Assembly: GCF_009936375.1 (NCBI RefSeq)
Contig: NZ_AP022335.1
Location: 1-64,000 of the forward strand
DNA: 64,000 nt
Origin: Methylosinus sp. C49
Lineage (GTDB): Bacteria > Pseudomonadota > Alphaproteobacteria > Rhizobiales > Beijerinckiaceae
Reading direction: 5' to 3'
Shown here: positions 51,711 through 60,755 of the stretch, piece by piece
Numbering within the stretch: the first letter of the stretch is position 1
How the letters are laid out: each line of letters begins with the position of its first letter
Position numbers and translations under genes: made by a program
Notes under the pieces: generated by a model
The model's input: only the letters and a program-made list of their open reading frames with translations
Told to the model about the DNA's origin: nothing
The model's database searches: none

Positions 51711-52132
51711 TTTCCGATCCTTTCCAGCAAGGCTCCTGGCGTCAAAACCGGAATCCCGAATTTCGGGACCGCTTGATGGAAGTCGCGCACATTATGCGTC
51801 ACGATACCGTCGGCTCTTTCGTTCAACGCGACCTCCAGAACCATTTCGTCGGCCGGGTCCGACAGTTGTGGACGCCAGCTGAAATGAGGCTCCACGGGTT
51901 CACACAGCGCCGCCAGCTCCCTGAGAGCTTTCGAGACAGCGTTCGGATCGAGCCCATGCGCATCCCGCTGCTCTGGTCTCTGCAGAACGTCCTCATATTC
52001 GAGGAACAAGGCCGTCGAGACGAGTGGGACGAGGCGTCGTTTGGCCACGAGGCTCAAAATTACGAAACTCGCGCCACGCGAGCTGCGGAATGCGGAGACG
52101 ATGACCGAGGTATCGAGAACGAGGCGCTTCAT
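51707..52132 (-). CDS. PIN-domain toxin (putative toxin-antitoxin ribonuclease)
   Basis: The protein has 141 residues. Four acidic PIN residues are present: D7 in LVLDTSVIVSAFRS, E in ALFLEYEDVLQR, D in DPADEMVLEVAL and D in VTHNVRDFHQ. This is the COG1569-type plasmid PIN toxin. It would cleave RNA when free of the antitoxin encoded just downstream. Plasmid location near repABC suggests a stabilisation role. Confidence 0.85.
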   Translation of the reverse strand: MKRLVLDTSVIVSAFRSSRGASFVILSLVAKRRLVPLVSTALFLEYEDVLQRPEQRDAHGLDPNAVSKALRELAALCEPVEPHFSWRPQLSDPADEMVLEVALNERADGIVTHNVRDFHQAVPKFGIPVLTPGALLERIGK

Positions 52133-52145
52133 AGCTTGATATAAT

Positions 52146-52161
52146 ACATCCTATGGGATGT
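52146..52161. promoter_or_regulatory. Palindromic operator candidate for the PIN toxin pair
   Basis: ACATCC-TATG-GGATGT, 6-bp arms, lies 14 bases before the toxin ATG (52132). A TATTAT-like -10 element overlaps its edge on the minus strand. Likely bound by the antitoxin for autorepression. Confidence 0.55.
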
Positions 52162-52162
52162 G

Positions 52163-53572
52163 TCACTGGATAGAATTCCAAAATTGTAAGTTATCACAAA
52201 CCGGTCGTTTGAAATCGCATCCGAAGGCCGAAATCCGCGGCCGCCACGTAGGCGCGAGCAGGAGAAGGGCCTGAAAAACAGGCTTTTTCGTCGATTTGCG
52301 GGCCGAAAGCTCGCCTCCAGAGCCGTACCGAGGCTTGCTTTTGGCCAGCCGTGGCGACGCATTTCGATCCGGGCGACGAACAGACAAATGCATCTTCTAT
52401 CACTCAAGCTAAATTTGAGATAAATTGATAATAATCTTGATTCCCATAGGATTAAAATGGGATTTTCATTTCCCGCCTCGTTCTCATTCGAGCGCCTGCA
52501 AGCGCCCTTCGAGAGCGCGTCGGACGCTCTCGCGCGTTTCGACGAGCGGCTTCGTTCCAGTCCCGTTGGCGAGGCGTTCGTCCTTCGCGCGCATTTCCAC
52601 GACGCCTGCGCCGCCTTGTGGCGCGCGGGCGAATTCGTGCCGATCGAAGACCTCGTGCTTCACGACGCGGGAGCGGATGTGCGCACGCCGACGCACGAGC
52701 TCGTGCGAGCCCATGCCGTTCTGGTGACGCGCCGTCGCATTGCCGATCGCGAGCCGGGATGGGCGCTGATGACCGACGGCCTCGCCAGTCTGCGTGGCGC
52801 AGAGAGACCCAACGGCGTTGGGTGCGAGCCGACCACTGGTTCACTCGTCATGGTCGAAGCGGCGGATCGGGAGCTGGATGACGAGGACGATGAGACGATC
52901 CTTACAGGAGAATTCGCCGAAATCGACGAATTGCTGGCGCGTACGTCACGCCCGATAGAGCGAATCGAGCCGGCTCCGCCGAAGCGAGACGACTCTGGTT
53001 TGGTCTACGACGAAGATTGGGACGAGGAGGCGCGTCTCGCGGAGTGGCGCGAGCGTCTGGGCCGCAGCCAGAACCTCCCGCCCTTGATGGCGACGAGCGT
53101 CGCGCTCGACGCTTGGGAGGAGATCGAGCCGTTGCAGCGTAGCGCTTGGCTCGGTCCCTTGCTCGCCGCGGCCTCGCTGCGTTCCAGAGGAAAGACCCGG
53201 CATTGTCTCACAGCGTTGCATTCGGGATTTCGACAGGCCAAATATCGCCGAGCTGGACGGGATGATTTCGAAGCTCGAATGGTCGCTTTCGCCTGTGCGA
53301 TCGAAACGATGGCGAAGGCGGACGCGAAGGAGCTCGACAGATTGACGCTCGCGCGCGAGCTCCTGCTCAGAAAATGCATGGGCCGAAGGGCGAATTCGAG
53401 GCTGTCGCAGCTCGTCGATCTGTGTCTGGCTTCGCCGGTCGTCACCGTCCCTCTCGCCGCCAAGGAGCTTCGGGTCTCTCAACAAGCCGCCACTACGATG
53501 ATCGACGAACTCTCGTCGAACCTTCGCGAGCTGACCGGACGCGGGCGATACAGGGCCTGGGCTGTTATATGA
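52163..53572 (+). repeat. Right arm of the 1.4-kb imperfect inverted repeat
   Basis: It contains copy 2 of the RHE_PE00001-type gene and about 290 bases upstream that match 41079-41355 in reverse complement. The upstream stretch 52163-52456 carries no supported gene. Differences between arms are spread evenly, so the duplication is not recent. Confidence 0.75.
52457..53572 (+). CDS. RHE_PE00001/DUF1612-type protein with C-terminal HTH, copy 2
   Basis: The protein has 371 residues, the same length as copy 1 (39963-41078). Conserved blocks are the same: FRDACAALWRAGEF-type HFHDACAALWRAGEFVPIED, THELVRAHAVLVTRRRIADR, WRERLGRSQNLPPLMATS, HSGFRQAKYRRAGRDDFEAR and the HTH SPVVTVPLAAKELRVSQQAA. Most differences sit in the acidic middle. 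Both copies appear intact, so both may be expressed. Unknown function; possibly a regulator of plasmid genes. Confidence 0.75.
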   Translation: MGFSFPASFSFERLQAPFESASDALARFDERLRSSPVGEAFVLRAHFHDACAALWRAGEFVPIEDLVLHDAGADVRTPTHELVRAHAVLVTRRRIADREPGWALMTDGLASLRGAERPNGVGCEPTTGSLVMVEAADRELDDEDDETILTGEFAEIDELLARTSRPIERIEPAPPKRDDSGLVYDEDWDEEARLAEWRERLGRSQNLPPLMATSVALDAWEEIEPLQRSAWLGPLLAAASLRSRGKTRHCLTALHSGFRQAKYRRAGRDDFEARMVAFACAIETMAKADAKELDRLTLARELLLRKCMGRRANSRLSQLVDLCLASPVVTVPLAAKELRVSQQAATTMIDELSSNLRELTGRGRYRAWAVI

Positions 53573-53816
53573 GGGAAGGGATGGTTATCATCAGGAGTCA
53601 TGTGTGACGTTTAGTCAGTGTATGAATCGACGAGGGGGCTCGACACCGATCAGCGTTTTAAACCGTTGAAATTTTGCGCTCCACGAAACGGACGAAACCG
53701 TAGGCGCCGTGCGTATCGAATTTTGTCGACCCCCGCTTGTCGTAGCAGCATTGTCACGGAGCGCGATTTGTCGCCAAAGTCGAGTATTTGGCGGAGAGCT
53801 GGAGGTCGAGCCGACG

Positions 53817-55607
53817 ATGACGAAGGACGCGTCCACACGACCCGGACCGGTCGCGGAGCCAGGATGGATCTCTCGCGAGTTCGCGCGTGAGGCGCTGACT
53901 CTCGGACAGGTCCTCTGGGGCTCGCCGGAGCGCGGCGTTCTGATCGGCATATGGGCCGCGCTCATCGTCGTCATCGGCGCGACGGCCTACGGCCAGATCG
54001 CGCTCAACGCCTGGAATCAGCCTTTCTATGACGCGCTCGCCCGGCGCGACTCGGAAGGCTTCGCGCATCAGCTCGGAGTCTTCGCGGTCATCGCCGGCGC
54101 GTTGCTCGTTCTCAACGTCGCTCAGACATGGCTCAATCAAATGTCGCGCGTCGAATTGCGGAGGAGATTGACGCGGGATCTCTTCTCTCAATGGCTGGCG
54201 CCCAAGCGCGCCTTTCTGCTCGCCGGCGCCGGCGACATCGGCGTCAATCCCGATCAGCGCGTTCACGAGGACGCACGCCATCTCAGTGAGCTCACCACCG
54301 ATCTCGGCGTCGGCCTTTTGCAGGCGGCGCTGCTGCTCGTCTGTTTCATCGGCGTGCTGTGGGGCCTCTCGAAGGGCGTGACGCTCCATTTTTGGGACAA
54401 GAGCGTCGTCATCCCCGGCTATATGGTATGGAGCGCTCTGTTCTACGCGGGCGCTGCCTCGCTCGCGAGCTGGCTCGTCGGCCGCCCGCTCGTCGGTCTC
54501 AACGCCGAACATTACGCTCGCGAGTCCGACATGCGTTTCGCGCTCGTGCACGTCAACGAGCATAGCGAGGGCGTCGCCGTCTATCGGGGCGAAGCCGAGG
54601 AAGAACAGAAGCTCGGCCGGACCTTCGACCGCCTGCTCGTCGTGCTGCGCGACCTCGTGCGCGCGACCACCAATCTGAGCTGGGTGACGGCGGGCTATGG
54701 CTGGTTCACGATCGTCGCGCCCATCGTCGTCGCGGCGCCCGCCTTCTTCAGTGGAGATCTCACCCTCGGCGGCCTGCTGATGAGCGCAGGCGCCTTCACT
54801 CAGGTCCAGCAGTCGCTACGCTGGTTCGTCGACAACGCCGGCGCGATCGCGGATTGGCGCGCGACATTGCATCGCGTCGGCGCCTTCCGTCTCGCCCTGC
54901 TCGAAGTCGACAAGATCGGCGAGACCACGAGCCGAATCGAATTCGGCGAAGCGGCGAGCGAACGATTGGTTCTCGACGAATTGCAAGTGTCGCTTCCCAC
55001 GGGAAGCGTCCGATTGAGCGAAAGGCATGTGGAGGCCCCGCGCGGCGCGCGCATATTGATCGTCGGCGCGGCGCGCTCGGGCAAGACCTGCCTGTTTCGC
55101 GCTATCGCGGGTCTTTGGCCTTGGGGCTCGGGCCGCATCGAGCTTCCTTTGCCCGCGCGGGTCATGTTCATGCCCAAGCGTCCCTTCATTCCGGACGGCG
55201 ACCTGCGTCAGATCCTCGCTTACCCTGGGCCGCCGGACGCCTTTCAGGATGAGCAGCTGCTCGCCGCGCTGACGCGGCTCGGTCTCGGCTATCTCGGTCC
55301 CGATCTTCATCGATCGGCGCGCTGGGACCAGGAGCTCACGCATGAGGAGCAGCTCGGCCTCGCCTTTGCACGGCTGCTTCTGCACAAGCCCGATTGGGTG
55401 GTCGTGGACGAAGCGATCGAGGCAATCTCGCCGGAGAGGCGGGATTTGATCTTCGAGGCGCTAGCTGACGAGCTCCCGTCGACGTCGCTGATCGCCATCG
55501 GCGGCCCGCACGCCGATGCCTCGCATTACAATCGAATCTTGCGGCTCGTCTTCGACCCGAAGGGACCACGTCTCGCGTCGATCGGCGAAAAGCCGGGGGC
55601 GAAGTGA
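53817..55607 (+). CDS. SbmA/YddA-type ABC transporter (fused permease and ATPase)
   Basis: The protein has 596 residues from ATG 53817, 9 bases after GGAGG; the frame above it is not conserved. ABC_membrane_2 domain (about 25-340): RGVLIGIWAALIVVIGATAY, NAWNQPFYDALARRD, GDIGVNPDQRVHEDARHLSE (the NPDQRI signature) and YRGEAEEEQKL. ATPase domain: Walker A GAARSGKTCL, Walker B WVVVDEAIEAI. The usual LSGGQ-like motif is replaced by LTHEEQLGLAFARLLL. This group (YddA/Rv1819c/BacA-related) moves peptides, vitamins or lipid-like substrates; direction and substrate are unknown. Confidence 0.88.
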   Translation: MTKDASTRPGPVAEPGWISREFAREALTLGQVLWGSPERGVLIGIWAALIVVIGATAYGQIALNAWNQPFYDALARRDSEGFAHQLGVFAVIAGALLVLNVAQTWLNQMSRVELRRRLTRDLFSQWLAPKRAFLLAGAGDIGVNPDQRVHEDARHLSELTTDLGVGLLQAALLLVCFIGVLWGLSKGVTLHFWDKSVVIPGYMVWSALFYAGAASLASWLVGRPLVGLNAEHYARESDMRFALVHVNEHSEGVAVYRGEAEEEQKLGRTFDRLLVVLRDLVRATTNLSWVTAGYGWFTIVAPIVVAAPAFFSGDLTLGGLLMSAGAFTQVQQSLRWFVDNAGAIADWRATLHRVGAFRLALLEVDKIGETTSRIEFGEAASERLVLDELQVSLPTGSVRLSERHVEAPRGARILIVGAARSGKTCLFRAIAGLWPWGSGRIELPLPARVMFMPKRPFIPDGDLRQILAYPGPPDAFQDEQLLAALTRLGLGYLGPDLHRSARWDQELTHEEQLGLAFARLLLHKPDWVVVDEAIEAISPERRDLIFEALADELPSTSLIAIGGPHADASHYNRILRLVFDPKGPRLASIGEKPGAK

Positions 55608-55655
55608 GAGGCGCCCGATGACATTCGAAAGCGCGCAGGCCTCGGAGGCTGGAGA

Positions 55656-57134
55656 ATGAGCAACGACGACCAAGGTCTCCTCGAATGGACGATGGAACAG
55701 AATCGCTTCTGCGCCACCGCGATGTCGCGCGCCGTTTCCGCGACGAATCTCGTGAAACATCGCCCTGCGCTGGGGCAGACGATCCGTCCTGCGCTCGGCT
55801 CGATCGTGGCGTCGACAGAGATGGCGGCGTATGATCCAGACCCGGACTATTTCTTTCACTGGCTGCGCGACTCCGCCCTCGTCGCCGACGCGCTGCGGGA
55901 CGCCATCGAAGACGGAACGCTCGAACCATCCGCAATCGAGCATCTCACGAATTTCGTGGCCTTCAGCCTCGATCTCTGTCATTTGGACGGCCCGTCCTTT
56001 CTGCGGCGCGGCTTCTATCCAGAAGCGGTGGAGCCGTCCTTCCGGCAACATCTGCGCTCACGTGAGGAGATCGCTGAGATCGCCGGCGACAAAGCGCTCG
56101 GCGAAACGCGCTACAACGCCGATGGAAGCATCGACCTCATGAAATGGGCGCGGCCGCAGAGTGACGGACTCGCATTGCGAGCGCTCACAGTCATGCGCTG
56201 CTTCGCCTTGGACGGTTTTCGCGAGCGGGCGGGCGAAACAGCCTCGGCGTTGCTGCGCTACGATCTCGATTACACGCTATCGCATTGGCGGGGGCCTTGC
56301 TACGATCTCTGGGAGGAAAATCTCGGCTTCCACTATCACACGCGCCTCGTCCAGCAGGCGGCGCTCGCCGCAGCCGCCGAGTTTTTGGCGGCGGAGGGCG
56401 ATGCGAAGCGCGCGGCCGCCTGCGCTGACGCAGCGCGTGCGCTACTCGTCGAGCTCGACGCGCATTTCGATCCGCATGACGGCGTCTATCGTGGCCGTCT
56501 CCCCGATGCAGGCCCGTCGCTGGACGCGACGCCGCCGCGGCGCCTAGACATAGCCGTGGTTCTCGGGGCGATCCAGGCGGGCCGGCGCGCAGGGCCGCAC
56601 AGCGTCGTCGATCCGAGAATGCTCGGGACTTTGGCTGAACTCGAGCATCTGTTCGAGCAGGACTATCCGATCAACCGGATGCGTCCCGCCGATTGCGCGC
56701 CGGCGCTCGGCCGCTATGCCGGCGACAGCTATTTCACGGGCGGCGCCTATTTCTTCTCGACACTGGGCGCGGCCCAATATTGCTTTCTTCTCGCGCAGGC
56801 CGCCGCGGAGGGGGAGGCGGTCGTCGTCGCCGACGAGAGTCGCGGGCCACTGGCCGAGCTGCTGCGGACGCCGGCGGAATCGCTCCCTTCGGGCGCGCTC
56901 GCGCCGCCGCTTCGAGAACGGCTTGCCGAAGCGGCGCTTCGACGCGGCGATATGTATCTCGCAATGGTGCGACGACATACGCCGGCGTCGCGCGAGATGG
57001 CGGAACAGTTCAGCCGATACGACGGCGCGCCGACATCTTCGCGCAATCTTACCTGGAGCTACGCCTGCTTCATCTCGGCGGTCGCGGCGCGCCGACGCGC
57101 CGTTCACGCGATGGGGGAAGCGCGCGTCGGCTGA
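55656..57134 (+). CDS. GH15-type glucoamylase-like glycoside hydrolase
   Basis: The protein has 492 residues without a signal peptide. The (alpha/alpha)6 toroid pattern of GH15 is seen: DPDYFFHWLRDSALVADALR, WARPQSDGLALRALTVMRCF, GPCYDLWEENLGFHYHTRLV (Glu pair as catalytic acid region), LDIAVVLGAIQAG, NRMRPADCAPALGRYAGDSY and SRNLTWSYACFISAV. It should release glucose from alpha-glucans or trehalose-like substrates in the cytosol. It follows the ABC transporter gene by 48 bases. Confidence 0.85.
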   Translation: MSNDDQGLLEWTMEQNRFCATAMSRAVSATNLVKHRPALGQTIRPALGSIVASTEMAAYDPDPDYFFHWLRDSALVADALRDAIEDGTLEPSAIEHLTNFVAFSLDLCHLDGPSFLRRGFYPEAVEPSFRQHLRSREEIAEIAGDKALGETRYNADGSIDLMKWARPQSDGLALRALTVMRCFALDGFRERAGETASALLRYDLDYTLSHWRGPCYDLWEENLGFHYHTRLVQQAALAAAAEFLAAEGDAKRAAACADAARALLVELDAHFDPHDGVYRGRLPDAGPSLDATPPRRLDIAVVLGAIQAGRRAGPHSVVDPRMLGTLAELEHLFEQDYPINRMRPADCAPALGRYAGDSYFTGGAYFFSTLGAAQYCFLLAQAAAEGEAVVVADESRGPLAELLRTPAESLPSGALAPPLRERLAEAALRRGDMYLAMVRRHTPASREMAEQFSRYDGAPTSSRNLTWSYACFISAVAARRRAVHAMGEARVG

Positions 57135-57170
57135 GCCGGGTTCGGTGGCGCGCCATTCTCTCTTTCGTGC

Positions 57171-60100
57171 TCAGCCGAGCCTGACAGACAGGCGGTTCAC
57201 GCCATCGTCGATGATCCGATTCAGCACAGCTTCGATCGCGATTTCCGCGGCGCCGACGCGATAAGGATTCTCGCGGCGAAGAAAAGGCAGGTCGACGCCG
57301 TTCAGATTCGTCCCGACGGGACCACAGCCGACTTTGTCGACCGCATAGGTCACTTCGAAATCATGACCGAACAGCGCGATCTCGACACGCAAGCCGTTCA
57401 GGCTCGGAGGGATCGCCGGGTCGAGCACGAGCGCCGATTTTTCCTGCGTCAATCCGAGGAAGCAGCAGACGATCAAACGGACCGCGACCCCCGGTCCGCT
57501 GGAATAGATCCTCCAACCGCCTTCGGTCTGGATCGTTCCACGCATGACGCGATCGTAATTGTCGTACGCCTCATAGCGATCGGCGAAGTCGGCGTCCGAG
57601 CTGGTGTAGTAGCAATTCGACTGGCGTAGCGCTGCGGAGGGCGTGAGGTCACGAATGCCGATGGGGTTCGCGAGGCAAAGGGCGTGAAAGAACCCATCGA
57701 CGTCGCCGAAACGCCACAAGGCCTCCGCATAGCGCAAATGCGCATGGGTGTACATCAGCCCGACCTCGCGGCCGAAGAAGGCGGCGCTCTCGGCCCGCTG
57801 AAAGCATTTTTGCGCGCCGCCCCGATATTCGATCGGCCGATCGAAAAGCCTGGCGCCATCTGGCGCCAGCAGATGGCGCTCGATGACGGCGAGATGCTCG
57901 CGCGCTTGCGCGGGCGTGAAAAGGCCGGCGATGATCGCATGAATCATCGGAATGAGGCTGTAGGAGACGCCCGTCGCCGCATCGCGTGGATGCAGCAGAT
58001 AATCGACGTGATCGGCTCCACGGCGATCTGTTCCATGGAATGAGGCCAGTCCGGCGACCACGCCGTCGACGACCAAGAGGCGTTGGAAGTCCTCCCTCAC
58101 ATGCTCCGCTCGGGCGCGGATATCCGCCGCCCTCGCGGCCGAGCCTTCGCGAAGATAAGCGTCTGCGATCGTGACATAGGTCTGGTAATGCAGCGTCACG
58201 GTCCAGGCGCTGCAATAAGTGTCGCGCATGCTTGCGTCGGCGGGCTGCAGCGTGTCGTTCCAGTCGCCGCGGCCATAGGCGGCGAGGCGCGTTCCGCGGA
58301 TCACGCGCCGGTCGATGAGATCGAGCGCTCGCTCGACATGCTTTTCGATCGTCGCAGGCTCCGCCGAATTGTCTCGTTCCGCGAAGAAAGGGATGCGCTC
58401 GGCGAGGATCGAACGGTCGTGCGACGCGCAAAGATATCTCGCCAGCGCCAGCAAGGGCCAAAAGATGATGTCGCCATGGGAATCATCGGCTCGATCGTAT
58501 CTCTCCCGCTCGAAGACGCCGAAGAATTGCGGCCAGTCGCCGTCGGGATTCTGCTGCGCGAACACGCGCCGCAGAATGTCGCGTAGCGCGTCGAAGCGGC
58601 CGAGAGCGAGAAGCATTTCGACGGGACCCTGCGCGACATCGCGGACGCCCCAGCTGCCGCCGGAAAATTGCTCGAGGCCCCTCGGCGCGAGATAATGGAC
58701 GAGCGCATTCTGCGCGAACCAGGACAGAATTTCGCCGATCCGCGCTGCGTCCTGCGCCAGAGGCGCGTTCGCGGGCGCGCGCATTCGCAAGCCCAGGGAC
58801 ATGTCGCGCCAATAGCGATCGGCCGGAGCGCCTGTCGGCGGCGGCGCCGGCAGCAGACGGCCGAGGATGCGAAAGCCGATCGATCGCGCGGGCGAAGCGA
58901 TCAGGCAGAGGAAAGGCTGGCGCCGCGATACGCCGTCGGGAAAGAGAGCTTCATCCCCTGCGACGCTTTCGATGCTCGCGCCGGGCAGCGGATCGATGCG
59001 GAAGCCGCCGCCGGGAAAGCGCCTCCCGATTTCGCTGTCCGGAGCCGCTCGAACGAACACGCCCTCAGCGTCGCGAACATAGCTCGGCCGCGCCTCGTCG
59101 GCGCCATCGAGGGCGATATGGCTCGACAGAAGGCAGCGCATCGCCGAGCCGGAGAGAAACTCGACAGATAGTCTCAGCTCGTGGCTCTCTGTCTGCGCCC
59201 GGCTCTCGACCCGTATCAGTCCGGCCTCGTGCTTATAGAGCCAGCGACAGGCGTCCGGCGTCATCTCGAAAGCCGATGGCGCGTCGAGCAGCCGCCAGCC
59301 GCTCCCATCGTCGACGAATAGACGCTGTCCGTGCGAGCGGAAAAGGCCGAGGTAGCCGCGGCTCCCGGATAGGAGCCGATCGACGCCGACATGGCCTTGC
59401 GTCAGCTGCGAATGAAATACGCCGGACATCCAGACCGTCGAGGCGAGCGCCTCCTCCTGCGGAATCGAGCCGTCGCCTGTGCGCAGGATTTGGCCATGAG
59501 GACGTAGCGTTCGCAGCTCCTTCGATTTCAACGCCACATGGCTTCGTTCGCCGTAGAAGAAGGACAGAAACCGCCCATTCTCCCACTCCCCATGCCGAAG
59601 ATTCTCGCCGAAGAGCTTCGAAATTTCGCCTTCGGTCAGCTCCAGCGCCTCGAGGAGCGGCGCCGAGCAGAACAGGCTCGGCGGATGCGCAACCGCGCGC
59701 TCGCTTCCGAGAGGCAGCCATGCGGAGCGCGCTTCGGGCTGCGCCGAGGCTCGATCGACGAAAGCCAAGTCTGTTGCCGACGTCGGCGCCGAATGGTCTG
59801 GCTCGAACCAGCCGAAAAAACCGCGCTCGTTTCGTTCTCCCGGCGCGAGTTGGAACGGCGCATCTTGTATGGCGGCCAGCGAATGCTCGTGCTGGAGACG
59901 CTCGCTCGGGAGGCCTCGCGTCATCGCTTCCGGGGACCCGCCCGCCCGCGTGGAAAGACCATTGACCTGCAAGGCGTCGGTGGCGAAACCGATCCCTTGC
60001 GCGAGCGATCCGATGATGCACCACGGATGGCGCCCGTCGACGGGCTGGTTCTGGCGGGAGGCGACGACGACGCCGCGCTCTGGGTGAGACAGCGGCGCGT

Positions 60101-60557
60101 GATCGACATATTGGCTGACATAATATTCGTTGGATCGCGCCGCTCCATAATCGGTCAGGCCCAGGTCCTGCACATGGATCAAATCCAGTCGCTGGGCTTT
60201 GTCGCCACGATTTTCCAGCGCCAGCCGCCAGAACCATGCGGCGGCGGAGCGAGCGAGAACGAGCGTCAGGGAAAAGCGAATGTCTCGCCATGCGCCCTCG
60301 ACGGTCATGCCTCGATCGTCGAACTGCGCGGCCTCGCCGCTGCGCGGTCCGAGCAAGCCGATCGCATCACCTCCATCGTCGTGGCGGCGCAAGTAGATAT
60401 TGGCGGGTCCGCCCTCGACCTCATTGCCGAGGAACAGGTTGAGCAGAACCCCATTGCGTCGCATGCGTCGGATCGAGCCATTGGCGTTGGCTTCCACGGT
60501 CAGACCCGATTCGCTCGTCAGCAGGCGAGGGCTTGTCGGAGCGGGGCTCGCTTTCAT
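57171..60557 (-). CDS. GH94-type glycoside phosphorylase-like protein
   Basis: The protein has 1128 residues. N-terminal beta-sandwich (LTVEANANGSIRRMRRNGVL; LEVEGGPANIYLRR-type region), a glycosyltransferase-36-like middle, and the catalytic toroid with GLEQFSGGSWGVRDVAQGPV, GDIIFWPLLALARYL, AYGRGDWNDTLQPADASM (DWND carries the catalytic Asp in GH94 enzymes) and PIGIRDLTPSAALRQSNCYY. The family includes cellobiose/chitobiose phosphorylases and the phosphorylase half of cyclic beta-1,2-glucan synthase. The exact substrate cannot be told. Convergent with the GH15 gene; divergent from the next gene. Confidence 0.82.
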   Translation of the reverse strand: MKASPAPTSPRLLTSESGLTVEANANGSIRRMRRNGVLLNLFLGNEVEGGPANIYLRRHDDGGDAIGLLGPRSGEAAQFDDRGMTVEGAWRDIRFSLTLVLARSAAAWFWRLALENRGDKAQRLDLIHVQDLGLTDYGAARSNEYYVSQYVDHAPLSHPERGVVVASRQNQPVDGRHPWCIIGSLAQGIGFATDALQVNGLSTRAGGSPEAMTRGLPSERLQHEHSLAAIQDAPFQLAPGERNERGFFGWFEPDHSAPTSATDLAFVDRASAQPEARSAWLPLGSERAVAHPPSLFCSAPLLEALELTEGEISKLFGENLRHGEWENGRFLSFFYGERSHVALKSKELRTLRPHGQILRTGDGSIPQEEALASTVWMSGVFHSQLTQGHVGVDRLLSGSRGYLGLFRSHGQRLFVDDGSGWRLLDAPSAFEMTPDACRWLYKHEAGLIRVESRAQTESHELRLSVEFLSGSAMRCLLSSHIALDGADEARPSYVRDAEGVFVRAAPDSEIGRRFPGGGFRIDPLPGASIESVAGDEALFPDGVSRRQPFLCLIASPARSIGFRILGRLLPAPPPTGAPADRYWRDMSLGLRMRAPANAPLAQDAARIGEILSWFAQNALVHYLAPRGLEQFSGGSWGVRDVAQGPVEMLLALGRFDALRDILRRVFAQQNPDGDWPQFFGVFERERYDRADDSHGDIIFWPLLALARYLCASHDRSILAERIPFFAERDNSAEPATIEKHVERALDLIDRRVIRGTRLAAYGRGDWNDTLQPADASMRDTYCSAWTVTLHYQTYVTIADAYLREGSAARAADIRARAEHVREDFQRLLVVDGVVAGLASFHGTDRRGADHVDYLLHPRDAATGVSYSLIPMIHAIIAGLFTPAQAREHLAVIERHLLAPDGARLFDRPIEYRGGAQKCFQRAESAAFFGREVGLMYTHAHLRYAEALWRFGDVDGFFHALCLANPIGIRDLTPSAALRQSNCYYTSSDADFADRYEAYDNYDRVMRGTIQTEGGWRIYSSGPGVAVRLIVCCFLGLTQEKSALVLDPAIPPSLNGLRVEIALFGHDFEVTYAVDKVGCGPVGTNLNGVDLPFLRRENPYRVGAAEIAIEAVLNRIIDDGVNRLSVRLG

Positions 60558-60755
60558 GCGGTTTTATCCTCGTCTCCGCGGCGCGTGCTGCGTCCGCTCG
60601 AGACAGAATATGCTTCGTCGGCCACCCGTTCCAAGCGCCTACGCCAGATCGGTCGGCGCGCGAAGGAGAGGCTGCCGAAGGCGGGGCTTGCCTCCGGCTC
60701 GGCGTCGGGAGTTAATCGGTGACGGGACGCGCATGTCGTCCGTCGGAGGCGAGAG

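Noticed and set aside
59538-60722. Plus-strand open frame opposite the GH94-type gene
   Set aside because: Antisense frame with Arg-rich composition; the minus strand carries conserved family motifs over the same stretch.
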